A stretch of DNA of 64,000 nt. Origin: Melampsora larici-populina 98AG31 (taxonomy: Eukaryota > Basidiomycota > Pucciniomycetes > Pucciniales > Melampsoraceae). The notes beneath the pieces are model-generated. The model was not told the DNA's origin, did no database searches, and was given only the letters and a program-made list of their open reading frames with translations. Where the stretch lies: contig NW_006768813.1 in the NCBI RefSeq assembly GCF_000204055.1, positions 57,437 to 121,436 on the forward strand. The letters run 5' to 3'. Shown here one piece after another: positions 1-11,522 of this stretch. Made by a program: the position numbers and the translations under genes. Each line of letters opens with the position of its first letter. Position 1 is the stretch's first letter.

Positions 1-755
1 TTGGTTGGGATATTAGTCCGAAAGCCGTTTCATTAGCACAAGAGGTACAAAAACATCGAGTTTCTTATCTTCACACTCTGTACAATTTAAAAGAGAATCA
101 AACTGATGCTCGATCGATGGAAATGGTTTTGTTTTCGAATCGTAGTGGTTGAAGACTCAAAATGAAGCTACTAATCTTGAAAACATTCATTTCGAAGTCA
201 ATGATTTCTTTGATCCTAAAGGTTCTAGTTTAACTTTTGATTTAGCTTATGATTATACGTAAGTCTTGGTGCAAACCTTTCAATCAAAATCATATTTCTT
301 AACTAACATATTATCAATCGAGCCACTTTTTCATGATCCTCATATAAACAGATTCTTGTGTGCAATCCATCCTTCAAAACGTCAAGAATGGTCAATTAGG
401 TATAGTCAATTAATCAAAAAAGGTGGAAAACTCATCACACTGATTTATCCTATTGGTAAGACCTTTTACTAAAAACCCAAACTCTGAAACGTTAAAATCT
501 GATGATGTTTGATTCTGTAGATGGTGATAGACCAGGTGGTCCTCCTTTTTCTGTAGACCCAGATGAAGTTACAGAGCTTTTGATTGATGTTGGATTTAAG
601 TGAGTTGAAGGTTTATGAGATCTTGATTGGATACTAAGGATCTTTAAGAAATTGACTTTTGAATGGTGTTTTGGTTTAGAAAACTTTATTACAAGGTACC
701 TACTATGACTGATCAGCCTCAAAGGCAATTAATGGCAATTTGGGAAAGATTATAA
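1..755 (+). CDS. thiol/thiopurine methyltransferase-like protein, 5' truncated by window edge
   Basis: The 3' part of a SAM-dependent methyltransferase of the TPMT / methyl-halide-thiol transferase family. Proposed exons are 3-44, 146-258, 352-455, 521-599 and 680-755; together they give 137 residues and a stop in frame. Seen in the sequence: a GWDIS motif (end of the SAM-binding motif I region), a DLAYDYTFLCAIHP block, LIKKGGKLITLIYP, and a GGPP motif before the final helix region. These match, in order, the conserved C-terminal half of TPMT-like enzymes. The start codon and N-terminal part lie before base 1. Members of this family methylate thiols, halides or thiocyanate in the cytosol; which substrate applies here cannot be told. 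The family call is fairly firm, the substrate open. Confidence 0.75.
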
Positions 756-837
756 GGTCTACTATTTAGAATTGATCCATGAGTTTAGTTTTTCAGGTTT
801 TGTAAGATCTTAGATAGGTGATGAGAAAGTAGAAAGT

Positions 838-839
838 TG

Positions 840-870
<31 letters not shown>
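838..870 (+). repeat. (TTTTG)n microsatellite
   Basis: About six perfect TTTTG units ending in a T run, in the intergenic space between the methyltransferase-like gene and the WD40 gene. Confidence 0.9.
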
Positions 871-871
<1 letters not shown>

Positions 872-974
872 GGATTGAAGTTGAAGTTTGTATTTACCAG
901 TTTGTAGACTCAGAGTTGTACTTTCTTTTGTAATTCGATCAGAACATTCGATCAACTACATCACAACTATCAAG

Positions 975-3064
975 ATGCTAAACTCATCTAACGAGATTCC
1001 CAAATCATATCAACAAAATCCAAGCAAAAGAACGAGTTCACGTCTAAGACATTCCATCGATCTAACAACCCATCCGATTCCAACCCAAACCCAAACCACC
1101 CAGAAACTAAATTATCCATACTCATTTAATTTAATAGGTCATCGTAGTTGTGTGAATTCAATTCAATTTAGTTCGTTTCATCATGATAGGTATTTAGCTA
1201 GTGCAGGTGACGATCATCAAGTTTTGATTTGGGATACTTTTCAAGACCTTAATGATGATCAAATTCGATTTCCTTTAAACACTTTTAAAGGTTCATTCGC
1301 TAATATCTTTTCTTTAGATTTCACAATTGATGGTCAAAAACTTTTGGCGTAAGTCTATCAATCAACCTAATCATTTTTGATTTGATTTGAAACTGATTTC
1401 GATTTTTGGTTTCTTTGATCAGAACTGGTTTGGATTCAAGAATATATATTTATGATTTACAAAAACCTACATCTTCTTCAAACCTATACAAAACCAAACA
1501 TCAAGATTCCCAAACCAAAGGTGATGAACCAATCCAAGTGATCCTATCACATTCGGTATCTCCAAATCATCTTTGACTCCAACTTTCAAACCTTGATTCA
1601 TTAAGCCTTCAAGACTAATCGATGCGCTTGGTTTTCACATTCAGGCTTCTTGTAGAAGAGTCACCTGTCATCCAGAAGAGCCTGATCGGTTCTTGTCTGC
1701 TAGTGAAGATGGAACAGTGATCGAATATGATTTAAGATTAAAAACCTTTTCTCAAGCTTCGGTTTTACTTCAAAACCAACTCGAGTATAGTGATGTGCTT
1801 TGGAATCCAGTGAAGTTAACCCCTTTTGACTTGAGATCTTTATATAACAAATTATTTCATTAACACTGATTTTAATTGATGGATTCTTTTTCTCTTAGAT
1901 CTCTTCTCATCTGTTTGCTGCTAGTACGAATTATGGATTAAAGTTATATGATCGTAGGATGTTAGGACCAGATCCGACCAAGAACATTTCAGCATCAATC
2001 TTAACAGTATGTTGATCTTCTTTCAAACATCTCATTCATCAAACCATCATGACTGAATCGAAATCCTTTGTTAATTTTTGATTTTCTTTTTTAGTATTCT
2101 ACTAATTTAATCATGCCTAAACCTAAATTAAAGATCAGTCAACCTGAAATCTCATCAATCTCATTTGATGAATCAGGTCAATTATTATCTCTGATCATCT
2201 CTAAATGGTATCCAACTTTATATTCCTTAAACGATCCTCATCCAATAACAGTTTTAAAATCATCAAATTATAAAGATTCTTGTACAATTAAAGTTGAGTT
2301 AAATTTTCAAAAGAAGAAAAACCATTGATTTCCAGACATTCTAAACTGTTTTTCTGTTTTTTTTTTTCGTTTATAGCATGGTAGTTTTTCTACTTCAAAT
2401 CATTCTAAAGATTTACATTTTACTATAGGTAGTGATGATTTTAAGATTTATGATTGGAAATTACCTTCGATTGGAGAATTAAAAGAAGAAAGAAAACTCA
2501 TGAAATCTTATTCAGATTGGTCAAATGAATTTCCTGATGAAGCGATCGGTAAGAAATTACCTTCTCAGCTTCCCCATCTGTCAATCTCATAATGATCTTT
2601 TTTGGTTTGTTTTTGAAAAAATAGGGTATGGGAAAGGTCCTGTGACGATCCCAAAGGTAATAGAAGAACCTGAATTTATTTTATCGGGACATCAATCGAT
2701 TCCGAATACGATCAAGTTTCATTCAAGTTTACCATTCCTTTTAAGTTCAGGTATCGAAAGTTTAATCAAAGTACATACGCCACAATCCATCAAGATCGCC
2801 AAGTTAACGAAACCTTTGAACCTGGAAAGAAAATCATCTGACTTGAATGGGATTGATAGAAGTGTTCAAGTTGATGATGATGAAGTCTCTCATCTTAGTG
2901 AAGCAGATCGATTGATTGAAAAGGAAACCTTGGAGATGTTTGATCAGTATCTGTTAAATAGCTGTGATGATCAGTTAGTTTGGATGAATATTGGAACTGG
3001 TCATGATTCTAATGAATCGGGCTCTGATGACGATGACGACGAAGAAGAAGAAGAAGAACTGTAA
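975..3064 (+). CDS. WD40 repeat protein, DCAF5/WDR22-like
   Basis: Seven proposed exons (975-1348, 1423-1555, 1645-1809, 1899-2006, 2095-2292, 2377-2548, 2625-3064) give 529 aa. WD-type blades are visible: GHRSCVNSIQF...ASAGDDHQVLIWD; FKGSFANIFSLDF...GLDSRIYIYD; a SASEDGTVIEYD blade; AASTNYGLKLYDRR; TIGSDDFKIYDWKLP; and LSGHQSIPNTIKFH...LLSSGIESLIKVHTP. The SDDF-(N/K)-(L/I)-Y-x-W blade followed by GHxSIxNxxxFH and SSGxExxIKV is typical of DCAF5/WDR22, a DDB1-CUL4 substrate receptor, so a ubiquitin-ligase adaptor role is inferred. The C-terminus is an uninterrupted Asp/Glu run. Exon 5 uses a GTTGAG donor. The ATG at 975 was chosen as the first ATG in the open frame; upstream in-frame triplets are not ATG. 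It is transcribed away from the upstream gene, and its 3' end faces the uracil-DNA glycosylase gene. Confidence 0.82.
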
Positions 3065-3574
3065 GAATTCCAATCTGTCTTATAAAGTCAAGTCCTTGAA
3101 ACATTCAATTTAATGTTCTTGATCCTTATTTGATTCTATTTTCAAGATCAAATTGATCCCATTCTCAATTCGAGTTTTCTTATCTGTAAACTAATGAATT
3201 TCATCGAGCACATCATGCTAACTTTGAATATTTCGAATCCTCCAAAAAAATCTCTTACATTGGTGATTTTGTATTAATCTATTTTCAAAAGTTGTTTTAG
3301 CCTATCTTCTTTTCTTCTGTAAAAGTAGTTTTGTGTATGATTAGTGTTCTTCAGCATTTACGTATTATATGAAATCAATTCAGTTGAATCAAACCCAAAG
3401 AGGTACAAGAATGTACAACAGAAATTGTAAGAGAGGAATAAAAACTTTTAAATAAACCAAGACGAGCAAAAACATCAACTTGCAAGATGAAAAAAGCAAA
3501 TTCATTTTCAGAGAAGAAACCATACATTGAACTAAGATTTCGATAAATACAAAAGCCAAACCTTAAATTGAACC
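3065..3574. other. convergent intergenic region
   Basis: About 510 bases between two convergent stop codons (WD40 gene on plus, uracil-DNA glycosylase on minus). AT-rich with T and A runs, consistent with two 3' untranslated regions. No coding signal or repeat seen. Confidence 0.6.
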
Positions 3575-5006
3575 TCATGTTTCTTTTGTCATTGATAGTG
3601 GATTATTAATTGGTATATCAGGTTTAAGATCACACCAATTCACCATAGCAGATTCACCATATCGATTAGCTAACCATTCATTTGCAAGTTTAAAATGACC
3701 ATTACCCAAGAATCCACGATGAGCAGATAAAGGTGAAGGATGAGCCGATCTTAAAATCAAATGTTTTGACTAAGAAAAAACAAAATTCAAAAGTAGAAAT
3801 CAGTAAGTTGAAAAAAAGGATTTGAGATTGAGATTGATAAACTAATCACTTCTGATAATCTTGATACTCTATCTGCTGCCCATTTACCCCAACATAAAAA
3901 GACGACACCTTTTCCAAACCCATTTAAACTTTGATCAATCAAATCATGACATTCGTCATTTTCGACTTTTTGTTTTTTCGCACTTGATGGTCCTTCTTCT
4001 GTTTGATCTTGGGTCATGTCTTTTGGATCTTCTTTAGGTTTGGATTGGTTTAAAAGATCTAATCCACCATACAGATCAATAGCATCTACCACCGAATCTG
4101 TGAATTGTTCCCAACCACGACCTGCATGAGATCCGGCTGATGATTTACGAACGGTTAAGGAAGTGTTGAGTAATAAGACTCCGTGATCGGCCCATGTGCC
4201 GAGTGAACCGTGATTAGGTTTTTTGAAATCTTCTGGATATTCACGTTTGAGTTCTTCATGAATCTACCAACAAAAAAATCAATCAAATCAGGATTCAAGT
4301 TCTCTCATATGATTCAATTTAAACAGAGATGAGAATCTTCATTAGTTGTGTGTGTGATGGGAAAATGAAGTACGTTTCTTAATGAACCTGGAATTGGAAT
4401 TCCTCTAGGAACCGAAAAAGCAAGACCATGAGCTTGACCAGGACCATGATAAGGATCTTGACCGATAATCACCACCTTAATAGACGTCAAAGGAGTTCGA
4501 TGAGACCAAGAATAAATCATAGAAGAAGGAGGAAAAATCGAAGATTGAGGTTCGGTTTGAAGAAACCTTTTAAGGTCAAGGAAATAAGTACGATTGAGTT
4601 CTTGGTGTAAAACTTTTAAATATGTTGGGCCTAATCCTGTCTTTGGATTTAGTTCTAGTGAAAGTAATGATTGATGTTCTTTAGATAAACTTGTGAGTTT
4701 GGTTTCTTGATCTATTGTTCCTAGTTTATCGTATGGCGTTCTGATCATTGATGTTTTTGAACTTGTGGCCACTGGTTTAAGATTAGGATTTAGTTTAGGT
4801 TTTTTAGTAGGTTTGGATGAACTTGTGGTTGAACTTATCAAAAAAAAATGTTGGTTAGTAAACTGGTCATTTGAAGGTTTTTAATTTGAAAAAGGTTGGG
4901 GATTGACACACTTGGGCGTTGGAATGGGTTTCGTGTTGGGTTGGTTTCCTCCAAACATATCGGTGATTGATCTTTGACGTTTTTCACCTGGTTTTGGTAA
5001 ACTCAT
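3575..5006 (-). CDS. UNG1: uracil-DNA glycosylase (family 1 UNG)
   Basis: Base-excision repair enzyme that removes uracil from DNA. Proposed exons (minus strand) 5006-4912, 4833-4374, 4263-3850 and 3769-3575 give 387 aa. The water-activating motif GQDPYH is intact, followed by the AHGLAFSVP region, [12 protein letters not shown], and the minor-groove loop HPSPLSA. The N-terminus is basic and disordered and carries QRSITDMF, which resembles the PCNA/RPA-binding motif at the start of nuclear UNG proteins. Between FTDSVVDAI and [10 protein letters not shown] there is an insertion of roughly 50 residues containing an acidic stretch and a basic AKKQK patch, absent from standard UNG. An upstream ATG near 5160 followed by an intron may be 5' leader; with canonical splicing it does not join in frame. 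The match to the family is very strong. Confidence 0.95.
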
Positions 5007-5703
5007 CTTGGTTCGAATTTTTGGGATGATACTGTACCGATCCTAAAGAAATAACCAAACAGGTTAGTCAAGATCAATAATATCGGTATCTGAAGAATAG
5101 AAAGAGACTCACGCTTGCTTGATTCGAGAATGACTTGGTGTTCTGGATGGTCTTTTCATAAAAGTCAAGGTTCTGATTATGGAAGACACGCGTAACGCGT
5201 TTATGATAAGATAGGATGACACGGGGCATTGAATTTAGGAAACGGGGTTCGGGTATTTGAGAAATGACCTCATGGTGTATTTGGAATCCGATAATCGCGA
5301 TGACCGATTCGAATTTCGCAAGGATTCACACACCAAGATCGCAATCAAACCAATCAAATCAATTCGCCAATCGATACATAAAATAAAATCAAAAATTGTT
5401 TGGAATCATCCTCTTTGACCATCTATGAACAAGAATAAATAATCGAAAAAAAATCAGCTAAATCGATAAATATTTCAAGTTAACCTTTGCATTCTTCAAA
5501 AATCTAGATCTTCCTTGATGCTCATCAACTAGTGATAAATCCTTTTCAACTGTATAGAAATACTACCTATCAAAACGGTAAGTACCACGAGAATTATCAA
5601 CTAATCAACAGCAGCAGGACAAAGGTGTTGTTATCGACCACCTCATTCTGTCAATTCATCCAGTGAAGTTGGTTGAGTACCGAATTGGGCGTTTTTGCTG
5701 TAT
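5007..5703. other. upstream region of UNG / divergent spacer
   Basis: About 700 bases with no gene. A likely intron in the UNG 5' leader runs from about 5113 down to 5045 (minus-strand donor GTGAGT, acceptor TTTAG). The rest is AT-rich and leads into the tRNA gene. Confidence 0.4.
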
Positions 5704-5790
5704 GCTGGCTTAGATCAATGGTAGATCGTCTCCCTCCTATCCTGTGCGCGATAGAGGAGAAGGTTGCGGGTTCGAGTCCCGTGGTTAGTG
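5704..5790 (+). tRNA. tRNA-Arg (anticodon CCT) with a 15-nt intron
   Basis: A cloverleaf can be folded by eye: acceptor GCTGGCT / GGTTAGT (with G-T wobbles), D-stem GATC/GATC with an AATGGTA loop, anticodon stem TCTCC/GGAGA, and T-arm GCGGG-TTCGAGT-CCCGT. The anticodon loop is 22 nt; removing 15 nt (TCCTGTGCGCGATAG) after position 37 leaves a normal CT-CCT-AA loop. The intron's ATAG can pair with the CTAT that spans the anticodon, as in eukaryotic tRNA introns. B box GGTTCGAGTCC is present, and a T run (Pol III terminator) begins 2 bases after the gene. Confidence 0.87.
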
Positions 5791-6889
5791 CCTTTTTGCT
5801 TTTGTAACGGGGCGGAGCAAGGGGAGGTCTGGTGTTGTTCAGAACCCAGTGGTATGGCCAAAAGGTCATGATGTGAAGGGTGTGAAATTTTGAAAAAGCC
5901 TCGCTCTTACTTGTTGGTTTTTGGTTGAAGGTCCAAGAGGTGTAAGCAAAAGATCTGAGGCAGAGCTTGTATTATAATTCAACATGAATCAATGTCCCCA
6001 AAGTGTTTGATGGACTCCAGCTTTTGTGAGATATGGTGTGTCAAGTCTTTTGGGAGGGATATGACAAGATCAAGTTTTTTGGTTTCTTGCTTGGTGATTG
6101 AGATGGGCATGTATTTTGTTTTATGTGATTGAATGGTTTTGGTGTTCCTTTGAATACATCTATGTTACTTTGAAGTTTTTATGTTTGTGGAAAAAGTGTG
6201 AATCTAAACAAATTATACCTTCATGGTGAATGTTGAACCATATATTGGTGTGTGGCAAACAGCAAGTCATATATTTCATACTACTGCTTGGTACATGAGA
6301 CATATCTGGACCATTTGTTGGCAAAACAATTGTGCCAGACAGGTTCACAGGCATCAAGACTGTGTTAAATTGGCCAGAAGAATATTTTTGAGACAGAAGT
6401 CAAGTTTCCTTTCTGGTCAATCTGATTATATGTAAATACTTTGAACAAAGGGGATGTCACTTGGTTTTGATAGTATGTACTGAAAACTGATTGGACAAGT
6501 TTACAAGTGGATAAGATATAGCACTTGTATTCTTCACCACACTTTGACTGGACCCATGTAACACTGGAAGACTCTTGATATTCAAGGAAAGAAATGTAAG
6601 GAATATATCTCTTGAAATTGAAATTCTGTGGGCAGTACAATCATGATGGATGAAATGGTTTTCAACAAACAACAAGGAGATCTTCATGATAATGTTACCA
6701 ATTCCTCCAACAACGAGACAATATTTTCTTTACCTTCAAATGTTTCCATCAAACCAAGTTCTTCAAAATTGATAAACATCATAAGATAATCATTCATCTG
6801 TATCGATTGCATCTTGACTATATTTCATTCCATAACAAAATTTATCTTATCAGACATCAGGTATACAGAAAGTTATGATCTCTTTTAAC
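5791..6889. other. gene-free AT-rich stretch
   Basis: About 1.1 kb with only short, non-conserved open frames and no intron-exon pattern I can trust. No terminal repeats recognised. I see nothing definable here. Confidence 0.5.
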
Positions 6890-7108
6890 TCACATGATGC
6901 ATGCACAGGGTCGGTGCCAACACTTGGCACACGGCATCATTTCTTGATCCTCATTAAACAAATATTTACCCGAGTTGATTTCTAAATGATTTTGTTGACC
7001 GACTTTGGAGATTTCATTGAGAGATCTTTTAATATGAGTGGCTGAGATCGGGTCACCAAAGATTGATAGTAAGAGAATGGTACTGAAGACGATCGTAGTT
7101 TTACCCAT
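6890..7108 (-). CDS. small secreted protein with Cys-rich C-terminal tail (candidate effector)
   Basis: A 72-aa single-exon frame starting at a true ATG. Residues 1-23 form a clear signal peptide (Lys at position 3, then a hydrophobic ITIL-type core ending in PISA). The mature part is about 49 aa, has no membrane segment, and ends in CAKCWHRPCACIM, i.e. four cysteines spaced CxxC...CxC with His and Trp between, just before the stop. Small size, signal peptide and Cys-dense tail fit rust candidate secreted effectors; no family is recognised. A TATA-like box lies about 135 bases upstream of the ATG. No neighbour shares its orientation closely. Confidence 0.6.
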   Translation of the reverse strand: MGKTTIVFSTILLLSIFGDPISATHIKRSLNEISKVGQQNHLEINSGKYLFNEDQEMMPCAKCWHRPCACIM

Positions 7109-7240
7109 TTCAGAATCTGATATATGTTATGTACTTTTATTTTGAGAAAACGAATGAGGATAGGTGTATAACTAGTTTCTCTAGTGGTGCACAAAGTCAG
7201 ATGCTTTAATTAGAAGAATGGGATGAGGTAGATTTCATGT

Positions 7241-7249
7241 CTTTTTATA
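7241..7249 (-). promoter_or_regulatory. TATA box for the secreted protein at 6890-7108
   Basis: TATAAAAAG on the minus strand, about 130 bases before the ATG at 7108, a plausible distance for a leader of about 100 bases. Confidence 0.45.
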
Positions 7250-7629
7250 TCCCTACCATCCCTTATAGTGTGGAACTACGTAACAGAGCTTAACATGAGT
7301 TTTCCGCTTTGCCACCAACATCCAGATGTGATAAAGTGTGTAGGTCGGGAAATCCGTGACTCAATTATGCGTGTGATTCAGACCGAGGAACAGATAACCT
7401 GCGGATAGCCTACAACCTTTCGATCATGGCCAATCTTCAAAACCTGTGGGACCCATACGGCATAAGATGTCATATTCGATAAGCGATTCTTTCGAGTTAC
7501 CTCAGGATTTAATTCTTGCGCGGCCGTGTTGATGGAGTTTGGTTCATGAGACAAATTTCAAAACAATAATTTGTGAACCTACATAGAAACATCTCCATTG
7601 CCTGAAAATCAATACCGGGTCTCGTATGA

Positions 7630-7845
7630 TTATTTTGGACGTATTGAAAATCTACGGATGTTTTGAACCAACGAGCAAGTTGTTGAACTTGTAGTGTAAA
7701 GATCTGTAAAAGCTTTTGATTTGAAACCTCTTAATTGTAGTTTGGTTAACTGTGTTCCTACAGCGGGTGAGCAATAACCTTCGGTGTCACAAAGATGATA
7801 GTGTTTGTAGGGGTCACTCAGGGTCACTCTAAAGTCACAGGCCAT
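7630..7845 (-). pseudogene. possible secreted-protein fragment (weak)
   Basis: A 71-codon open frame starting at a true ATG. It contains an ACDFRVTLSDPYKHYHLC block followed by a GYC, a spacing seen in extracellular Cys-rich proteins. There is no signal peptide in frame and no convincing upstream exon, and the C-terminal part looks non-coding. It may be one exon of a lost secreted protein, or chance. Confidence 0.2.
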
Positions 7846-8513
7846 TTATGAAAAAGACTCGTAACGACTGTTCCATCCATTATTATCACCAGGATTAATT
7901 GTGAGTGATACTGATATGCTGAACATCCTTATCATCTGCACATCCGGCCCACCTGTTCAGGTTGGTAAATCTTTACTCTTCTGGCAATGACGTCTTTAAA
8001 AACTGTGCCATGAAGAACCATAAGATCACCTGGTCAACGTCTTCCATTTCACCCAGAAAACTCAAAGCGTTACACTTGGCCACATATGCCATCTTACCCC
8101 TTGATCTCCGTCTGATCTCATTGATTCTCAAATCCTCATGCATGAATCAACCTCTGACTTGTGCAGATATGACATATTGAGTTTAATTCGGGCCGTGCTT
8201 GTCTTTGCTAAGTATGATTCGCCATAAGAAGTGTTTCATGATCCTAAGGTTTACCTGAAATGGACATCTATCCAGCATCATGACTCATTCTCAAAGTAAA
8301 ATGGATGATGGCAAAAACCTTTTGTCAACTCAGATTGTCTACCTGATTGAAATTGAATTTTTGATACGCTCAGAACTCTCATACAAATGTACATTATAGA
8401 TTTTTTTTGGTCCTCCTGAATGGTAACACAAGGTCAGAGAGTTTTCTTTCCAAATCCTTTAGCTTGATCGGAAATAAAATATATCTCCAATTAAACATTC
8501 TTGACCTGGTATT

Positions 8514-8775
8514 AAGGCTGGATTGCTACGGTGCGGTGCAACGAGCGCTGCATTCCGTTGCAAAAATCCTTTTTAAAAAATTAAGCAGCGGGCATTGTGA
8601 CACAACGGGAGAGTGCAGCGGGCGTAGCGGTTTAAATGGGCTGGATGTTGTAAGCCGCAACGAGTATCCTAGCACAGGTATTCGGCCCCTGGATACAGCA
8701 GCGTGCAACACACACCGCGAGCCTGCGGTGACTCCCGCTGCTCGTGGCCGCAGCGTAATGAGACCAGCGTTTAGT
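8514..8775. mobile_element. GC/TGC-rich island, possible MITE-like element
   Basis: A sharply bounded GC-rich stretch in AT-rich DNA, full of CGCTGC/GTTGC words. The two ends read GGCTGG..TACGGTGCGG and, in reverse complement, CGCTGG..TACGCTGCGG, suggesting degenerate inverted termini. It shares CTACGGTGCGGTGC with the similar island at 33.9-34.4 kb (reverse complement there). Open frames across it on both strands have no protein-like features. Confidence 0.35.
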
Positions 8776-9670
8776 GAAATGTTACAAGTTATTAGAAATC
8801 TGATATCCATATAGACAATATTTTGTTACATGAAGAAGTGTAGATTTGTTTCTCTAGGATCATCATTCCGAATCCCATCTTTCAATATAATCTTTTCCAA
8901 CAAATGTTTTGTTGAAAAATTTTACCTTTGGAATTTAGATCTTCCAAAAAGGATTGTAAAGAATGGTTTGGTTCTGGGTCTCTATATAAAATGATTATAT
9001 CAGATGTGTAAGTTATATTATTGATGAAAAGATATCGTATGATTCCTTTAATGTCAAAATGCACAGCCTGATGTTCTTACAGACTGTCCGTTATCCTGTG
9101 CAAACATCAACCATATACAAAAGACTGAAGTAAGTTGCCCTCTTAAAGATAAAGCCCTCTCAAACCTTCTAGAAGGATTTTTTCACTGGAGCCTTGGCAT
9201 GGCACACAGCTGGTATAGATTTAGTGATCTTGAGGGTTCATAGATGATAAAATTAAATGGTCTGTTGATGTGCTGATATCTGATCACGAGATGATGAAGA
9301 TGATACTTGAATGCTGGAGAGGGTTTTTGATTTGCAGATTGAGATGAATGAGAATGAAGGTTTCGGTTTGGATGGTAGTCGCACCAGGAAGATGATGTAA
9401 AGTTTGATGGTGAATTGTTACAGGTTGGTTACAGTTTTATTAAATTATTTAATTTAATTTTGTAATGATCCGTTTGGTTTGATTGATTTAATTTTAATTT
9501 AACCACCATTCATGATCAACACAAGATGGTTTCTTCAACTTTATGAATCAAACCACTCACCAGTCTTACCTATTTCAATCTCATCATCATTCTTATTTCC
9601 TCATTCCTCTTCATCTTTAATCCCTTTAACTTCATCTCAACTTAACTCAACTTATCAATCACATCACATC

Positions 9671-10623
9671 ATGTCAAATATTAACCATTCTCCTTCAAAC
9701 TCTTTAATCACTCCAAGATCAAGATCTAGTTGGCCTACGACTACGTCAGCTTTCTTTGCTTCTCCTTTCTCTTCTAATTCTTCAAGACCTCCTTCTTCAC
9801 CTTCAATCGCAGCTGGTTTCTTATTCGATAAATCAATTGCTGAAGAACCTGAACCTGAAGTACCAATCGAAGTTCCATTCAAACTTCAATCTAATTTCAA
9901 TTTACGACCGATTCCTGCTTCAGTTTATCATCAAAGACCTCAAGATTTCGCAGACCAACCTGATCGACTTGATCGACTCTTGGCCGAATTCGATGCTCAA
10001 ACTCTTTCAATCTCTTCAGCATCTACTTCTAAAACTTCATTAGAATCAATTGAAGTTCAACATTCTTCAGAAGAAGAACATGCAAGTTCAATTGAAACCG
10101 ATCTTGAAGATGAAGCATGGGAATCTTCTTTGGTGTCTATGTCTATCAATCAAAGCAAACGATTGAGTTGTGATTGTGTAAATTGTGGACTGATTCTTGG
10201 ATTTGAGATTGGGACTAGTAGTGAAGGTTGTGCAAGTGCTAGTACGAGTGGAGGTAGTGGTGAGGATAGTTGGACTACTCCGGTCAGGGTGAGGTTTTGT
10301 GAAGGAGCTGTAGAAGAAATTCTAACTTGGTAGGCTAGGCTATTCTTTGTTCACTTTAAATATCGTTCCTTTCCCCCTTTTAAAGACCGTTCTTTGGTAT
10401 TCTGTCTATCTTATAAGATGATTAATTTTTGATTAATTGAAATCCAAATCTATTAATTTAGACACTAACTTGATGATTGTATGATTTGATGATGTTTGAT
10501 AGGTCGGCTGAGACTTATGATCGCAAAGGACCTGAACCAGTGAACAAGCTGAGTATGAGAGAAATGATTGAATTGAAATTGATTAAAGAAGAAGTCTTGA
10601 AAACCGGTCAAGAAGGACACTGA
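9671..10623 (+). CDS. hypothetical protein with RVxF-type PP1-docking-like motif
   Basis: Two exons (to 10329, then 10503-10623), joined inside a Trp codon. From the ATG at 9671 it is 259 aa; an in-frame ATG at 9512 would add 53 Ser-rich residues that look like translated leader, so I prefer 9671. The N-terminal two thirds are low-complexity Ser/Pro-rich, then acidic (EEPEPEVP; an SSEEEHASS region). A CDCVNC cluster precedes a conserved-looking C-terminal block: RVRF, about 8 residues, EILTWSAETYDRKG, then a basic-acidic helix (MREMIELKLIKEEV). RVRF fits the RVxF consensus by which proteins dock onto protein phosphatase 1. Function otherwise unknown; the phosphatase link is an inference from the motif. 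Confidence 0.6.
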
Positions 10624-11522
10624 AGATCACTTTTTTTCAATTCATTGGACCTGTTTACCATTTCCTTTCGAATCTCATTGGATTTTTATTCATTCATCAA
10701 CTCAACTCATACCAACTATCATCTTTTGATCTCCATAATCATCTCAAACATCAAATTATTCCAATTTTTCAACATCCATACGATTATCAAGACCAATGGA
10801 CCATCTACGATCAAATGATGAAACCACGAAAAAACTTTCAGTTTATAATCAAGAACACTTCCGATCTTGATTTGTTTTCATATTCCCTTCCCTTACTCAC
10901 TGAGCTTTAGTTGATTCTATTGATCTCATCCCTTTTGCATGAGCTCACTCATGCAATATCCTTTTACGAAATATATCTCGTTGTATTTGACTCCATGATG
11001 TTTAGAAATAGTTGTTCTCTCTCTTTTGTGACCTCCTTACCAAACTTTTTTGGTTTCCTGATTGATCATATTTTGTTTTTTTTTTGGGAAACTGATTTCT
11101 TTTCATTGTACTTTATTTACAAAAATACACTTTTTCGTTTCATGTTTTCATATCCTACATATATAAAATTCATAAATATCCACCAAAGAAAAAAATATTC
11201 ACGTCTTTTCTCCTCCTCTTTTTTTCTACTCTCTCTTTCTCTCTCTAATCTTCGGGTTTTCTTTATGTAATTTTGTTGAAATGTTGACCTGTTTTACCTA
11301 TATATATGTATATCTCTCAACTGTATATCTCTTATTCTCTCTATCTTTTTGTTTTCTTTTTCTTCAAAGAATATAATCTTATTCTTTGATTCCTTAGTTT
11401 TTTTTTCTTTTTTTGAAGGAAAGAGGAAAACAATGGTCTTTTTTGTTTTTTACTTTTTTTTCTCTCTTTCTTTGTCTCTTTATGTTTAGGTAACCCATTA
11501 ACACTTTATAATGTTTTTTTTT
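10624..11522. other. pyrimidine-rich gene-free stretch
   Basis: About 900 bases downstream of the previous gene, rich in T/C runs, with no coding signal. Probably 3' untranslated sequence and intergenic DNA. Confidence 0.45.

Noticed and set aside
5045..5165. An ATG-led basic peptide upstream of UNG that could be a mitochondrial targeting exon.
   Set aside because: With the obvious GTGAGT donor and TTTAG acceptor it runs into a stop before the UNG ATG; only a poor GC donor would join in frame. Treated as 5' leader.
6160..6687. Overlapping short open frames on both strands.
   Set aside because: No start context, no intron structure, no recognisable motif, AT-rich background.
8407..8814. 135-codon open frame through the GC-rich island.
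   Set aside because: Low protein-like character, opposite-strand frame equally open, composition driven by GTTGC/CGCTGC words.
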